Below are positions 24,428 through 33,187 of a stretch of DNA of 64,000 nt, in pieces. The notes under the pieces were generated by a model. The model was not told where the DNA came from and made no database searches. It saw nothing but the letters and a program-made list of their open reading frames with translations. The position numbers were made by a program, and so were the translations under genes. The DNA comes from Bosea sp. 124 (lineage in GTDB: Bacteria > Pseudomonadota > Alphaproteobacteria > Rhizobiales > Beijerinckiaceae). The stretch covers positions 2,125,001-2,189,000 of the forward strand of contig NZ_PZZM01000001.1 of assembly GCF_003046175.1 (NCBI RefSeq), in the 5' to 3' direction. Numbering within the stretch: the stretch's first letter is position 1; every line of letters starts with the position of its first letter.

Positions 24428-25240
24428 ATGACGGCAGCAGAGGGCAAGATCAGGGTCGGGATCGGCGGCTGGGTGTTCGAGCCCTGGCGCGGGACGTTCT
24501 ATCCGGACGGCCTGCCGCAGAAGCGCGAACTCGAATATGCCGGGGAGCGGCTCGACTCGATCGAGATCAACGGCACCTATTATGGCTCGCAGAAGCCCGA
24601 GAGCTTCGCCAGATGGCGAGCGGAGACGCCTGAAGGCTTCGTTTTCGCGCTGAAAGGCTCGCGCTACATCACCAACCGCCGTGTGCTGGCGGAAGCGGCG
24701 CCCTCCATCGAGAAGTTCTTCAGCGGCGGCGTGATGGAGCTGAAGGAGAAGCTGGGGCCGATCAACTGGCAGTTCATGCCGGCGAAGCGCTTCGATCCAA
24801 CAGATTTCGAGGCCTTTCTCAAGCTGCTGCCGCAGACGGTCGACGGTGTTCCGGTCCGGCATGCCGTCGAGGTGCGACACGACAGCTTCCAGACGCCCGA
24901 TTTCATCGCGCTCCTGCGGGGATACGACGTCGCCGTGATCACCTCGGCGGATTCCGACTACACGCAGATCGCGGACGTCACGGCCCCCTTCGTCTATGCC
25001 CGTATCATGGGCACGAAGGAGGCCGAGCCGAACGGCTATTCCGATGCCGATCTCGAGCGATGGGTCGAGCGCGCTCGTGTCTGGGCGAAAGGCGCGGTGC
25101 CGGAGGGGCTGGAGACGGTCGGCGCGGCACTTCCCAAGACAGGCCCGCGCGATGTCTTTCTGTATGTGATCAGCGGCGACAAGGTCCGTAATCCGGCCGC
25201 CGCCATGGCGCTGACGCAGCGGCTCGCAGCCAAAACCTGA
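24428..25240 (+). CDS. DUF72 (YecE-like) protein
   Basis: A 270-aa TIM-barrel-like protein of the DUF72 family. Diagnostic parts are RVGIGGWVFEPWRGTFYP at the N-terminus, RLDSIEINGTYYG at about 40, FALKGSRYITNRR at about 70, and the acidic/aromatic segment RHAVEVRHDSF. The biochemical role is not established in this family. High G+C and clean codon use mark it as chromosomal, the first core gene right of the accessory region. It converges on ybaK across a tandem repeat. Confidence 0.88.
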   Translation: MTAAEGKIRVGIGGWVFEPWRGTFYPDGLPQKRELEYAGERLDSIEINGTYYGSQKPESFARWRAETPEGFVFALKGSRYITNRRVLAEAAPSIEKFFSGGVMELKEKLGPINWQFMPAKRFDPTDFEAFLKLLPQTVDGVPVRHAVEVRHDSFQTPDFIALLRGYDVAVITSADSDYTQIADVTAPFVYARIMGTKEAEPNGYSDADLERWVERARVWAKGAVPEGLETVGAALPKTGPRDVFLYVISGDKVRNPAAAMALTQRLAAKT

Positions 25241-25274
25241 TCCTGCGCGTCAGGCCAAACCCTGATCAGGCCAA

Positions 25275-25361
25275 GTCCTGGTCAGATCAGGTCCTGGTCA
25301 GATCAGGTCCTGGTCAGATCAGGTCCTGGTCAGATCAGGTCCTGGTCAGATCAGGTCCTGG
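25275..25361. repeat. Five perfect 16-bp tandem repeats
   Basis: The unit GTCCTGGTCAGATCAG occurs exactly five times (25275-25354), followed by a partial sixth copy (GTCCTGG, 25355-25361). Degenerate precursors (TCAGGCCAAACCCTGA and TCAGGCCAAGTCC) lie just left at 25253-25278. The array fills the gap between the convergent DUF72 and ybaK genes. Its right end enters the ybaK stop region, so that the last residues DLI and the stop are encoded by a repeat copy. Confidence 0.95.
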
Positions 25362-25813
25362 CAGACATCGACCCATTGCGCGCCCGTCAGCGCGGCCATG
25401 CGCTCTGGCGCGATGCGGACGGCGCTCTGCGTCGAGCCGGCGGCGGGCACGACCTCGTCGAAGCTCTTGAGCGAGACATCGCAGTAGACCGGCAAGAGGG
25501 TAGCCAGTCCGAAGGGGCAGACGCCGCCGACGGGGTGCCCGGTCAGAGCGACGACCTCGTCAGCATCCAGCATGCGCGGTTTTCCGCCGAGCGCGGCCTT
25601 GGCCTTGCGGTTGTCGAGCCTGGCATCGCCGCGCGCCACCACCAGCACGACGCGCTCGCCGATGCGCAGCGAGAGCGTCTTGGCGATGCGCGCCGGCTCG
25701 ACGCCATGGGCTGCGGCGGCGAGCGCGACCGTCGCGCTGCTCTCTGCCGTCTCGATGATCGCGATGTCGGGAGCGTGCGCGGCAAAGAAGGCGCGGACCG
25801 AGTCGAGGCTCAT
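25346..25813 (-). CDS. YbaK/EbsC-family aminoacyl-tRNA deacylase
   Basis: A 155-aa protein of the YbaK/ProX editing family, which hydrolyses mischarged tRNA (often Cys- or Ala-tRNA-Pro). Landmarks are the ARIAKTLSLRI segment with the conserved Lys, VARGDARLD, and the HPVGGVCPFGL motif at about 92-102. Length is typical. Its C-terminal codons are formed by the tandem repeat array. It is the last of a minus-strand run that starts with htpX. Confidence 0.87.
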   Translation of the reverse strand: MSLDSVRAFFAAHAPDIAIIETAESSATVALAAAAHGVEPARIAKTLSLRIGERVVLVVARGDARLDNRKAKAALGGKPRMLDADEVVALTGHPVGGVCPFGLATLLPVYCDVSLKSFDEVVPAAGSTQSAVRIAPERMAALTGAQWVDVCQDLI

Positions 25814-25817
25814 CGCG

Positions 25818-26084
25818 CTACCGGAACTTCAGGAAGAGCAGGATCGCGAAGGCTGCCGGCAGGCCAAAGACGAGCGAGAAGAACGGCATCTCCTGCAGGA
25901 GCGTATAGCCGGCGCGGTTGACGCCGACCCAGAGATTGACGAGCGAGGCGACGAGCCAGAGCGGCAGGAAGAGCTTGACGGCGAAACCTGTCGGGTCGCC
26001 GCCGCCGAGCTTCAGCCGGCGCGCCAGGAAATGCAGCGCTCCGAGCAGCGCGAAGCCTGCCGCGATGATCTTCAGCGTGTGCAT
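25818..26084 (-). CDS. Small membrane protein
   Basis: An 88-aa hydrophobic protein with about three membrane segments (residues 5-22, 36-53 and 65-85). No catalytic residue is evident. It sits 4 bp upstream of ybaK and 30 bp downstream of purH on the same strand, so it is likely part of that transcript. Function unknown. Confidence 0.75.
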   Translation of the reverse strand: MHTLKIIAAGFALLGALHFLARRLKLGGGDPTGFAVKLFLPLWLVASLVNLWVGVNRAGYTLLQEMPFFSLVFGLPAAFAILLFLKFR

Positions 26085-26114
26085 GCGGCCTCCATCCTCG
26101 CTGCCGGAAAGGGC

Positions 26115-27707
26115 TCAGTGCCGGAAATGACGGTGGCCGGTGAAGACCATGGCGAGGCCGGCCTCGTCGGCCGCCTTGATGACCTCGTCGTCGCGCATCG
26201 AGCCGCCAGGCTGGATCACCGCCGTGGCGCCCGCTTCGGCTGCGGCCAGCAGGCCGTCGGCGAAGGGAAAGAAGGCGTCGGACGCAACGACCGAACCCTT
26301 GGCCAGCGTCTCGGACAGACCCGCGGCCTTCGCCGCCTCTCCGGCCTTCCAGGCGGCGATGCGCGAGGAATCGACCCGGCTCATCTGGCCGGCGCCGATG
26401 CCGACGGTGGCCCCGTCCTTCACATAGACGATGGCGTTCGACTTGACATGCTTGGCGACGCGGAAGGCGAAGCGCAGATCGGCGAGTTCGGCTTCGCTCG
26501 GCTGGCGCTTCGTCACGACCCTGAGCTCCATGTCGTCGACCACGGCGTTGTCGCGGGCCTGGGCCAGGAAGCCGCCCGAGACGGTGCGCAGCGAGAGGCC
26601 GGGGGCGCGCACATCCGGCAGGCCGCCGGTGAGCAGCAGGCGCAGGTTCTTCTTGGCGGCGATCAGGGCGATCGCCTCCTCGTCGGCGTCGGGCGCGATG
26701 ATCACCTCGGTGAAAACCTCGACGATCTTCCGGGCCGCCTGCGCATCGAGCTTACGGTTGAGAGCGACGATGCCGCCAAAGGCCGAGACCGGGTCGCAGG
26801 CCAGGGCCCGCTCATAGGCCTCAAGCGGCGAGCCGCCCGTGGCGACACCGCAGGGATTGGCGTGCTTGACGATGACGCAGGCCGCCGACGCCGCGGGGTC
26901 GAACTCGGCGACGCATTCGAAGGCGGCGTCGGTGTCGTTGATGTTGTTGTAGGAGAGCTGCTTGCCCTGGACCTGGCGGGCGGTCGAGACACCGGGGCGG
27001 CTGCCCGGCGTGCGGTAGAAGGCTGCCCATTGATGCGGGTTCTCGCCATAGCGCATGGTCTCGGCCAGATGGCCGCCGAGCGCGCGAAAAGCCGGGGCGG
27101 TGTCGCCGAGCTCGCCCGCAAACCAGTTCGAGATCGCGGCGTCGTATGCCGCGGTGCGGGCATAGGCCTTCTGGGCGAGCTTGCGGCGCAGCGTCAGCGT
27201 GGTCGCGCCCTTGTGGGACTGGAGATCGCTGAGCACGGTGGCGTAGTCGGCGGCATCGACGACGACCGCGACGTCGTTGTGGTTCTTGGCGGCGGCGCGG
27301 ATCATCGCCGGCCCGCCGATGTCGATGTTCTCGATACAGTCGTCATAGGGCTTGGCTGCAGCGACCGTCGCCTCGAAGGGGTAGAGGTTGACGACGAGCA
27401 GGTCGATCGGAGCGATGCCGTGGCCGAGCATCGAGGCCTGGTGCTCGGGATGCGAGCGGATCGCCAGCAGCCCGCCATGGACCTTGGGATGCAGCGTCTT
27501 GACGCGGCCGTCCATCATCTCCGGGAAGCCGGTCAGATCGGAGACGTCGGTGACGGGCAGCCCGGCTTCGGCGAGCGCCTTGGCGGTGCCGCCGGTCGAG
27601 ACCAGCGCGATGCCGAGGAGGTTCAGCGCACGCGCGAAATCGATCAGCCCGGTCTTGTCGGAGACGGAAAGGAGTGCGCGTTCGACGCGGCGAAGCTCGG
27701 TCGGCAT
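26115..27707 (-). CDS. purH: Bifunctional AICAR formyltransferase / IMP cyclohydrolase
   Basis: A 530-aa PurH of normal length. The N-terminal MGS-like cyclohydrolase domain (about 1-195) opens with [16 protein letters not shown] and includes STGGTAKAL. The C-terminal AICARFT domain includes [22 protein letters not shown] and [10 protein letters not shown]. It catalyses the last two steps of IMP synthesis in the cytosol. It lies downstream of the heparinase-like gene on the same strand, an order familiar in Hyphomicrobiales. Confidence 0.97.
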   Translation of the reverse strand: MPTELRRVERALLSVSDKTGLIDFARALNLLGIALVSTGGTAKALAEAGLPVTDVSDLTGFPEMMDGRVKTLHPKVHGGLLAIRSHPEHQASMLGHGIAPIDLLVVNLYPFEATVAAAKPYDDCIENIDIGGPAMIRAAAKNHNDVAVVVDAADYATVLSDLQSHKGATTLTLRRKLAQKAYARTAAYDAAISNWFAGELGDTAPAFRALGGHLAETMRYGENPHQWAAFYRTPGSRPGVSTARQVQGKQLSYNNINDTDAAFECVAEFDPAASAACVIVKHANPCGVATGGSPLEAYERALACDPVSAFGGIVALNRKLDAQAARKIVEVFTEVIIAPDADEEAIALIAAKKNLRLLLTGGLPDVRAPGLSLRTVSGGFLAQARDNAVVDDMELRVVTKRQPSEAELADLRFAFRVAKHVKSNAIVYVKDGATVGIGAGQMSRVDSSRIAAWKAGEAAKAAGLSETLAKGSVVASDAFFPFADGLLAAAEAGATAVIQPGGSMRDDEVIKAADEAGLAMVFTGHRHFRH

Positions 27708-27795
27708 CGGGGCATGTCCAGAATTGATGAGGCAGGCGGTTGGCGCGAGCTATCATGCTGCGGCGCGCAAAGCAAAGAATGCCGACGCGGGCGGA

Positions 27796-29580
27796 TCATG
27801 CGTCCTGCGCCGGCTCCGGCGGCGTTCCGGTATCGGGTGGCGGCGGCCTGAACCGCCCGGTCGATGCCGCGGCGGCAACGATGCGGCTGAACCGCCAGGC
27901 GATGCGCGGCGTCGCCACCGCGTCGAAAGCAACGCTGAGCTGTTCGGTGCGGCGCCGGCCATCGGCGGCTGCAAGGAAGATGCTCTCCTCGATCGAGACC
28001 TGCAGGCCCGAGGCCTCGAAGGCCCAGACCTCGCCATTGGGCAGCGCCAGCATGGCGCCCGCTCCCTCGCGGATCAGGCTCGGCCTGATCGAGGGGTGCA
28101 GATGGAAGCGGGCCACGGCCGGCAGGCCGGAGGGCGTTCCGCCGAGCGTGATCTCGTCCTCGCCGGTCAGCGTGGCGCCATCGCGGGCGAGCAGCAGGCG
28201 GCGCGTATGCACGGCACCGAGGCCGCGGCGATAACCGTCATGACTGCCGACCCACTCCTGACCCGCCTCGGCGTCCTGCCTTGCGACGCGGACATCGGCG
28301 GGCCCGGCGACGACCCGCATCTCGCCCAGAACAAGCCCGAAGGCGGCGCTGGAGCGGTCGTCGAGCGTCACGGTGGAATGCGCCGCCGTGCTGCGGGCGG
28401 CGAGCCGCAATTCGGCCGAGCCGTAGCGGCTGGTGCCGCAATTGACGACGATCCGCTGGGCGCCGCTGGAGAATTCGAAGGCGAGGCAGCCGGCATGCGC
28501 TTCGACGGAATGGGCTCCGCGCGGCGGTGCGCCCGCATCGATCACGACGATGCTGCGCTCGCCGGAGAGGCGGCTGTAGCCGGCATAGGCCGCCTGCTCG
28601 ATCGGCCGGGCGCGGGCGTCGTCATAGGCGGCGAGCGTCGCCATCAGGTCGGGCGGGGTCGTGCCCATGCCGTTGAACAGGGCGAGCGCGCCATCGCCGT
28701 GACGGAACAGGCGCAGATGCGGCATCATCCGCTCGATCGCCATCAGCACGCCGCGGGGCGGCTCGATGCCGCGCGCCATGAAGGTCTCGCGCAGCGGCAG
28801 CAGGTCGAGCAGCAATTCGATCAGCAGACGCGGGTTGCGGCTGAGATGGCCGCCATCGGGCAGGATCTGGTGGTCGAGTTCGTCGGAGAGCTGGAATTCG
28901 AGCCGCTTTCGGCGCCCATCCTGGCCGTCGAGACAGATCGCGGCGAAGGCGACGGCGATCAGGCAGTTGAGCCGCGCGGAGCCCTCGACCGCGCCGGCCA
29001 GTGCGAGGTTCAGCCGATCGGCCAGCCGCGAGACATGGCGCAGGAAGCGCTCGTAGAAGACATGGTCTGCGCCTTCCAGCAGCAGCGGCGAATGCGACAG
29101 GAAGGAGATCAGCCGCCGCGCCGCGACCGCCGGACGCCGGGCGATCTCGTTGCGGTCGCGCCGCCGGGTGATGAAGTCGTCGACCAGCGCGCGGGCATTG
29201 GCGCGGGCGATCGCGGTGTCGGCGGCGTGCATGTGCCGCAGCCAGCCGAAGCCGTGCAGCGCCTCGGCCCAGGCCTCGCTCGGCGGCTCGCTGTCGAAAG
29301 GCGATTCGCCATGCGTGCGCAGCGTGCGGCCGGAGAAGGCGTAGTAACCGGCATAGATGTCGCCGGCCGTGGTCGGGTCCGAGGTGCGCAGGTCATGCGG
29401 CGCGAAGAGCAGGCGCGTTGCGGACGAGCGGCCGAAGGGCCAGAGCTTGCGCGCGAAACCGACGAGCTGGCCACGGGTCCGCCGCGCCGCCCGCCCGATC
29501 GCGGCCTGCGCCAAACCCCTGCGCTCAGACCAGCCGTTCAATGCCCCAATACGCCCCGTACCCATTACGCCTGGTGCCAT
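27796..29580 (-). CDS. Heparinase II/III-family protein
   Basis: A 594-aa protein. The N-terminal helical toroid domain (about 80-330) is followed by the heparinase II/III beta-sandwich domain, with HSTVTLDDRSSAAF and the preceding NCGTSRYGSAELRLAA. The family includes polysaccharide lyases, but in alphaproteobacteria this copy is a conserved neighbour of purH and rsmB with unproved substrate, perhaps an envelope glycan. No clear signal peptide is seen. An alternative start lies 5 codons downstream (29565). Transcribed with rsmB, 24 bp away. Confidence 0.88.
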   Translation of the reverse strand: MAPGVMGTGRIGALNGWSERRGLAQAAIGRAARRTRGQLVGFARKLWPFGRSSATRLLFAPHDLRTSDPTTAGDIYAGYYAFSGRTLRTHGESPFDSEPPSEAWAEALHGFGWLRHMHAADTAIARANARALVDDFITRRRDRNEIARRPAVAARRLISFLSHSPLLLEGADHVFYERFLRHVSRLADRLNLALAGAVEGSARLNCLIAVAFAAICLDGQDGRRKRLEFQLSDELDHQILPDGGHLSRNPRLLIELLLDLLPLRETFMARGIEPPRGVLMAIERMMPHLRLFRHGDGALALFNGMGTTPPDLMATLAAYDDARARPIEQAAYAGYSRLSGERSIVVIDAGAPPRGAHSVEAHAGCLAFEFSSGAQRIVVNCGTSRYGSAELRLAARSTAAHSTVTLDDRSSAAFGLVLGEMRVVAGPADVRVARQDAEAGQEWVGSHDGYRRGLGAVHTRRLLLARDGATLTGEDEITLGGTPSGLPAVARFHLHPSIRPSLIREGAGAMLALPNGEVWAFEASGLQVSIEESIFLAAADGRRRTEQLSVAFDAVATPRIAWRFSRIVAAAASTGRFRPPPPDTGTPPEPAQDA

Positions 29581-29604
29581 CAGCCGATGCGAATCCCCGC
29601 ATGG

Positions 29605-30978
29605 TCATAGCCTGATCAGGCGGCTTGCGTAAAATCCGCTCCATCCCGAGAGACGGGGCGTCTCGTTGCGGAGCTGGTGGGGCAGGGTGCGCAGGTCGCC
29701 GCTGTTGTCGATCGCCTCGGAAAGGCCGCCGATCTCGGCCGGATCGATTGGCTTGCGGGCGAAGTCAGGGTGGGCCTTCAGAAAGGCTTCGATCTGCTCC
29801 TCGCCCTCCTGCGGCTCGAGCGAGCAGGTGCAGTAGATCAGCCGTCCGCCCGGCCGCGTCAGGCGCGCCGCTGCCTCGAGCAGGCGTGCCTGCAGGGCAA
29901 CGAGCTTGTCGCGATCCTCCGGGGACTTGGTCCAGGCGACGTCGGGGTGGCGCCGGATCGTGCCTGTGGCGCTGCAGGGCGCGTCGAGCAGCACGGCATC
30001 GAAGGGTTCGGCCTCCCAGAGGGTGGCGTCCTTCACGACGATCTCGGCGGAGAGGCCGAGCCGCTCCAGATTGGCCCTGAGGCGGCGCAGGCGCGGGCCG
30101 GAGCGATCGACCGCCGTGACCGTCGCTCCCAGCGCGGCGAGCTGCGCGGTCTTGCCGCCGGGGGCGGCGCAGAGATCGGCGATGCGCTCGCCCGGCTTGG
30201 GCGCCAGCAGGCGCACCGGCAGCGCGGCGGCGGCATCCTGCACCCACCAGGCGCCTTCGTCGAAGCCGGGCAGGCCGGTGATGGCCTGGCGTTCGCGCAG
30301 GCGCACGGACCCGGTCGGCAGCAGGACGCCGTCCAGCTTCTCGGCCCAGCCTGCGGCATCGTCCTTCACGGAGATATCGAGCGGGGGCTCGTTGCGGTGG
30401 CTTTGCGCGATGGCGGCGGCGGCGTCCTCGCCATAGCGCTCCATCCAGCTCTCGGCGAGCCATTCGGGCGTGTCGAGGAAGGGATCGACCGCTTCCGCCA
30501 GGATCGCCTCGCGCTCGCGGGCGAGACGCCTCAGCAGCGCATTGCCGAGCGCGACATAGCGGGAAGACCGGGTGTCCTCATGCAGATGGCGGATGGCGAG
30601 ATCGACGGCGGCGTGGTCGGGCACGTCGAGAAAGAGGATCTGGGCGGCGGCTGCGACCATGATCGGCTCGAAGAGGCCCGAATTGCGCGGGCTACCGCGC
30701 TCGAGCCTGGCATTGATCGCCTCCTGAATGGTGCCGAGGTGCCGGAAGGCCGTGATCGCGATGGCGCGGGCCAGCGCGCTGTCGGCTGCATCCAGCCCGT
30801 AGGATGGCGCCAGCCGCTCATGGGTGTCGTCCAGCGCCAGCCTTGCGCGCAGGACCTCGTCGATGACGGCGGCAGCCAGCCGGCGGGCCGGAAGGCCCGG
30901 CACCGTCGCTGCGCCGGTCCGGCTGTCGTCGTCCTGCTGGACCTGGCCGCGATCGTCTTGCGTGATTCCCTTCGCCAC
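29605..30978 (-). CDS. rsmB: RsmB-family rRNA cytosine-5 methyltransferase
   Basis: A 457-aa protein with a GTG start 4 bp after the htpX stop. A NusB-like RNA-binding domain occupies about 25-160 and the SAM-dependent methyltransferase domain about 220-455. Motifs are DLCAAPGGKTAQ (SAM binding), DAPCSATGT (motif IV Cys) and YCTCSLEPQE (catalytic Cys, motif VI). RsmB methylates C967 of 16S rRNA in E. coli. Other RNA m5C methyltransferases have a similar core, but the NusB domain favours RsmB. Confidence 0.92.
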   Translation of the reverse strand: MAKGITQDDRGQVQQDDDSRTGAATVPGLPARRLAAAVIDEVLRARLALDDTHERLAPSYGLDAADSALARAIAITAFRHLGTIQEAINARLERGSPRNSGLFEPIMVAAAAQILFLDVPDHAAVDLAIRHLHEDTRSSRYVALGNALLRRLAREREAILAEAVDPFLDTPEWLAESWMERYGEDAAAAIAQSHRNEPPLDISVKDDAAGWAEKLDGVLLPTGSVRLRERQAITGLPGFDEGAWWVQDAAAALPVRLLAPKPGERIADLCAAPGGKTAQLAALGATVTAVDRSGPRLRRLRANLERLGLSAEIVVKDATLWEAEPFDAVLLDAPCSATGTIRRHPDVAWTKSPEDRDKLVALQARLLEAAARLTRPGGRLIYCTCSLEPQEGEEQIEAFLKAHPDFARKPIDPAEIGGLSEAIDNSGDLRTLPHQLRNETPRLSGWSGFYASRLIRL

Positions 30979-30982
30979 CGGA

Positions 30983-31915
30983 TCAGCCCCAGGGGCCGGG
31001 CTGGTGGCCCGAGCCGGAACCGCTCCAGGGGCTCTGCGCGGCCTGGCTCATGAAGCCGCCGCCTGCATGGGCACCGATCCCCATGGCGCGGGCCTGCTCC
31101 ATCAGCGCGGCGATTCGATTGCCAGTGTCGGGGTGTGTCGAGAACAGGGAATCCATGCCGCCGCCAGTCAGGGGATTGATGATGAACATGTGCGCCGTAG
31201 CAGGCTTCGCCTCCGCCGTCTCGTTTGGAATATGCGCGACGCCGCCCGCGATCTTGGCGAGCGCATCGGCGAGCCAGACCGGATTGCCGACGATCTCGCC
31301 GCCGAGCTTGTCGGCCTCGTATTCGCGCGAGCGCGAGATCGCCATCTGGATGACCATCGCAGCCAGCGGTGCCAGGATCGAGAGCAGGATCTGGACGATG
31401 ACGTTCGGCCGGTTCTCGCGCGAGCCGAACATCATCCCGAAGGTCACCAGCGAGGAGATCGCACCGGCCATGGTGGCGGTGATCGTCATCGTCAGCGTGT
31501 CGTGATTCCTGATATGGGCGAGCTCGTGCGCCATCACGCCGGCAAGCTCCTCATAGCTCAGCGTGCGCATGATGCCGGTCGTCGCCGCGACGGCGGCGTT
31601 CTGCGGGTTTCGCCCGGTGGCGAAGGCGTTGGGCTGGTCCTCGTCGATCAGATAGACGCGAGGCATCGGCATGTTCGCGCGGGCCGCGAGATCGCGCACC
31701 ATCCCGTAGAGTTCCGGCGCGCTGCGCTCGTCGACCTCGTGGGCGTTGTGGGCGGCCAGCGCCAGCCTGTCGGAATTCCAGTAGCTGAAGAGATTGGTGA
31801 CGGCAGCGAAACCCAGTGCCATGAGCATGCCGCTGCCGCCGCCGAGCAGGTAACCGACCGCGCCGAACAGCGCAGTGAGGCCGGCCATCAGCATGCCGGT
31901 GCGGATGTAGTTCAT
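30983..31915 (-). CDS. htpX: Membrane zinc protease HtpX
   Basis: A 310-aa M48-family protease of the inner membrane that degrades misfolded membrane proteins. The zinc motif [13 protein letters not shown] is near residue 128, with two N-terminal membrane segments (about 4-50) and two more after the active site. The start is taken at the ATG giving [12 protein letters not shown] (31915); an upstream extension in frame is GC noise. It is the first gene of the leftward htpX-rsmB-heparinase-purH run, and it diverges from the SDHAF4-like gene. Confidence 0.95.
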   Translation of the reverse strand: MNYIRTGMLMAGLTALFGAVGYLLGGGSGMLMALGFAAVTNLFSYWNSDRLALAAHNAHEVDERSAPELYGMVRDLAARANMPMPRVYLIDEDQPNAFATGRNPQNAAVAATTGIMRTLSYEELAGVMAHELAHIRNHDTLTMTITATMAGAISSLVTFGMMFGSRENRPNVIVQILLSILAPLAAMVIQMAISRSREYEADKLGGEIVGNPVWLADALAKIAGGVAHIPNETAEAKPATAHMFIINPLTGGGMDSLFSTHPDTGNRIAALMEQARAMGIGAHAGGGFMSQAAQSPWSGSGSGHQPGPWG

Positions 31916-32027
31916 CGTCTTCCCCATCGGCCACATTCGCGGATCGCGGCGACATGCCTCTCCCCGGATGCGGATTTGGGCCTTATGTGGTGAAGCCGGT
32001 GCCGATCCTGCAAGAGAGAGCAAGCCG

Positions 32028-32258
32028 ATGAGCCAGCAGAGCGAGGAGACGAAGGCGCCGGCGGCGCCCGAGGAGGCGCCTGCCCGCAAGCTGCCGCCGG
32101 CGGCGGAACGGGCGCTGGCCGAAGCAGCCGCACGGCGGGCGGCGATCGATGCGAAGGCCGCCGACCTCGGCTCGACACGCGAGATCAACGGGCGCGGCGG
32201 ACTCGAGCCGGTCCGCTACGACGACTGGGAGGTCAAGGGGATCGCGAGCGACTTCTGA
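32028..32258 (+). CDS. DUF1674 / SDHAF4-like succinate dehydrogenase assembly factor
   Basis: A 76-aa protein. The C-terminal signature [19 protein letters not shown] matches the DUF1674 family, whose mitochondrial member Sdh8/SDHAF4 protects the FAD-bound SdhA subunit during complex II assembly. The N-terminal half is Ala/Glu/Pro-rich and probably disordered. The start ATG at 32028 is preceded by AGAGAG. Small size and alphaproteobacterial occurrence fit. Confidence 0.85.
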   Translation: MSQQSEETKAPAAPEEAPARKLPPAAERALAEAAARRAAIDAKAADLGSTREINGRGGLEPVRYDDWEVKGIASDF

Positions 32259-32351
32259 GGCGCCGGGGGAGGCGCGCGCGGGCAGCTACGGCTTAACCCA
32301 GCGACAAGACTCGCTCCGCTAGGGTTTTTCCCTTCGGAAGGAGTCTCCGCC

Positions 32352-33086
32352 ATGTTGCCTGCATCCTGGAAGCCCGTCGCCGCGGGCGGGCTGGTCCGCG
32401 TCGGTTCGGAGCGGGACGGCGGCTACATCGTCTCGAAGCGCGCCGTCCTTGCGTCGAAGCTGCTGATCGGCATGGGCGTGAACGACGACTGGCGGTTCGA
32501 GGACGCGTTTCGCCGGCTCGGCGGGGCGCGGATCGTCTGCTTCGACCATACGGTCAATTTCGCCTTCTGGGCGCGCTATTATGTCGAGCAGATCCTGCGG
32601 CTGCGCTGGAACCGGCTGACGCGCTATTTCGGCTATCGCCGCTTCTTCGGCCAGCCCGGCGTCGAGCACAGGTTGATCCGGATCGGCTACGACCAGCCGG
32701 GCGGTGTCAGCGTCGCCGGGCTGATGCGCGAATTTGGCGAGCGCGATATCTGCCTCAAGATCGATATCGAGGGCTCGGAATACCGCATCCTCGACGAGAT
32801 CGTGGCGCATGCCGACCGCGTCACCAGTGTCGTGATGGAACTGCACGATCTCGACCTGCATCGCGAGCGGGTGGCGCGCTTCATCGATGGAATGAAGGAT
32901 TTCGCGATCGTCTTCCTGCACGCCAATAATTTCGGCGGCACCGACGGCGATGGCGACCCGCTGGTGATCGAGATCAGCCTCGTCCGCAAGGACCTGCTCG
33001 ACCCGCCGGTTCCGGGCGAGCCGTCGCCCGCCCTGCCGGCAAACGACACGCGCGTGCCCGATATCGCGCTGCGCTTCGCGTCCTAG
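32352..33086 (+). CDS. FkbM-type SAM-dependent methyltransferase
   Basis: A 244-aa protein. The central motif CLKIDIEGSEYRIL (about 135-148) is characteristic of FkbM-family methyltransferases; VRVGSERDGGYIV and KLLIGMGVNDD near the N-terminus form the SAM-binding region. FkbM enzymes O-methylate sugars or natural products; the acceptor here is unknown. An AGGAG ribosome site lies 9 bases upstream. The gene converges on a solute-binding protein gene with a palindromic repeat in between. Confidence 0.82.
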   Translation: MLPASWKPVAAGGLVRVGSERDGGYIVSKRAVLASKLLIGMGVNDDWRFEDAFRRLGGARIVCFDHTVNFAFWARYYVEQILRLRWNRLTRYFGYRRFFGQPGVEHRLIRIGYDQPGGVSVAGLMREFGERDICLKIDIEGSEYRILDEIVAHADRVTSVVMELHDLDLHRERVARFIDGMKDFAIVFLHANNFGGTDGDGDPLVIEISLVRKDLLDPPVPGEPSPALPANDTRVPDIALRFAS

Positions 33087-33098
33087 GCGGCATCGCTT

Positions 33099-33177
33099 GT
33101 CATTCTCGGGCGAAGCGCAGCTTCGGCCCGAGAATCTCTTGCAGAAGATGCTCGGGACAAGCCCGAGCGTGACGGCA
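33099..33177. repeat. Palindromic interspersed repeat, copy 1
   Basis: Contains ATTCTCGGGC / GCCCGAGAAT (33102-33111 with 33126-33135) and GCTCGGG / CCCGAGC (33150-33156 with 33162-33168), framed by GTCATTC and GTGACGG. A second copy in the opposite orientation lies at 45446-45526. It is between convergent genes, where it could end transcription from both sides. Confidence 0.8.
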
Positions 33178-33187
33178 TGTGGCGGCC

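Noticed and set aside
24053..24880. Minus-strand frame through the DUF72 gene and junction
   Set aside because: Antisense to DUF72 and without protein-like motifs.
25275..25361. CRISPR-like array
   Set aside because: The 16-bp units are directly adjacent with no spacers and no cas genes are present.
25572..27851. Very long plus-strand frame over purH
   Set aside because: It is antisense to purH, has the Arg/Gly/Asp-rich composition of a GC shadow and no domain.
29677..31053. Plus-strand frame opposite rsmB
   Set aside because: Shadow of rsmB with biased composition and no domain.
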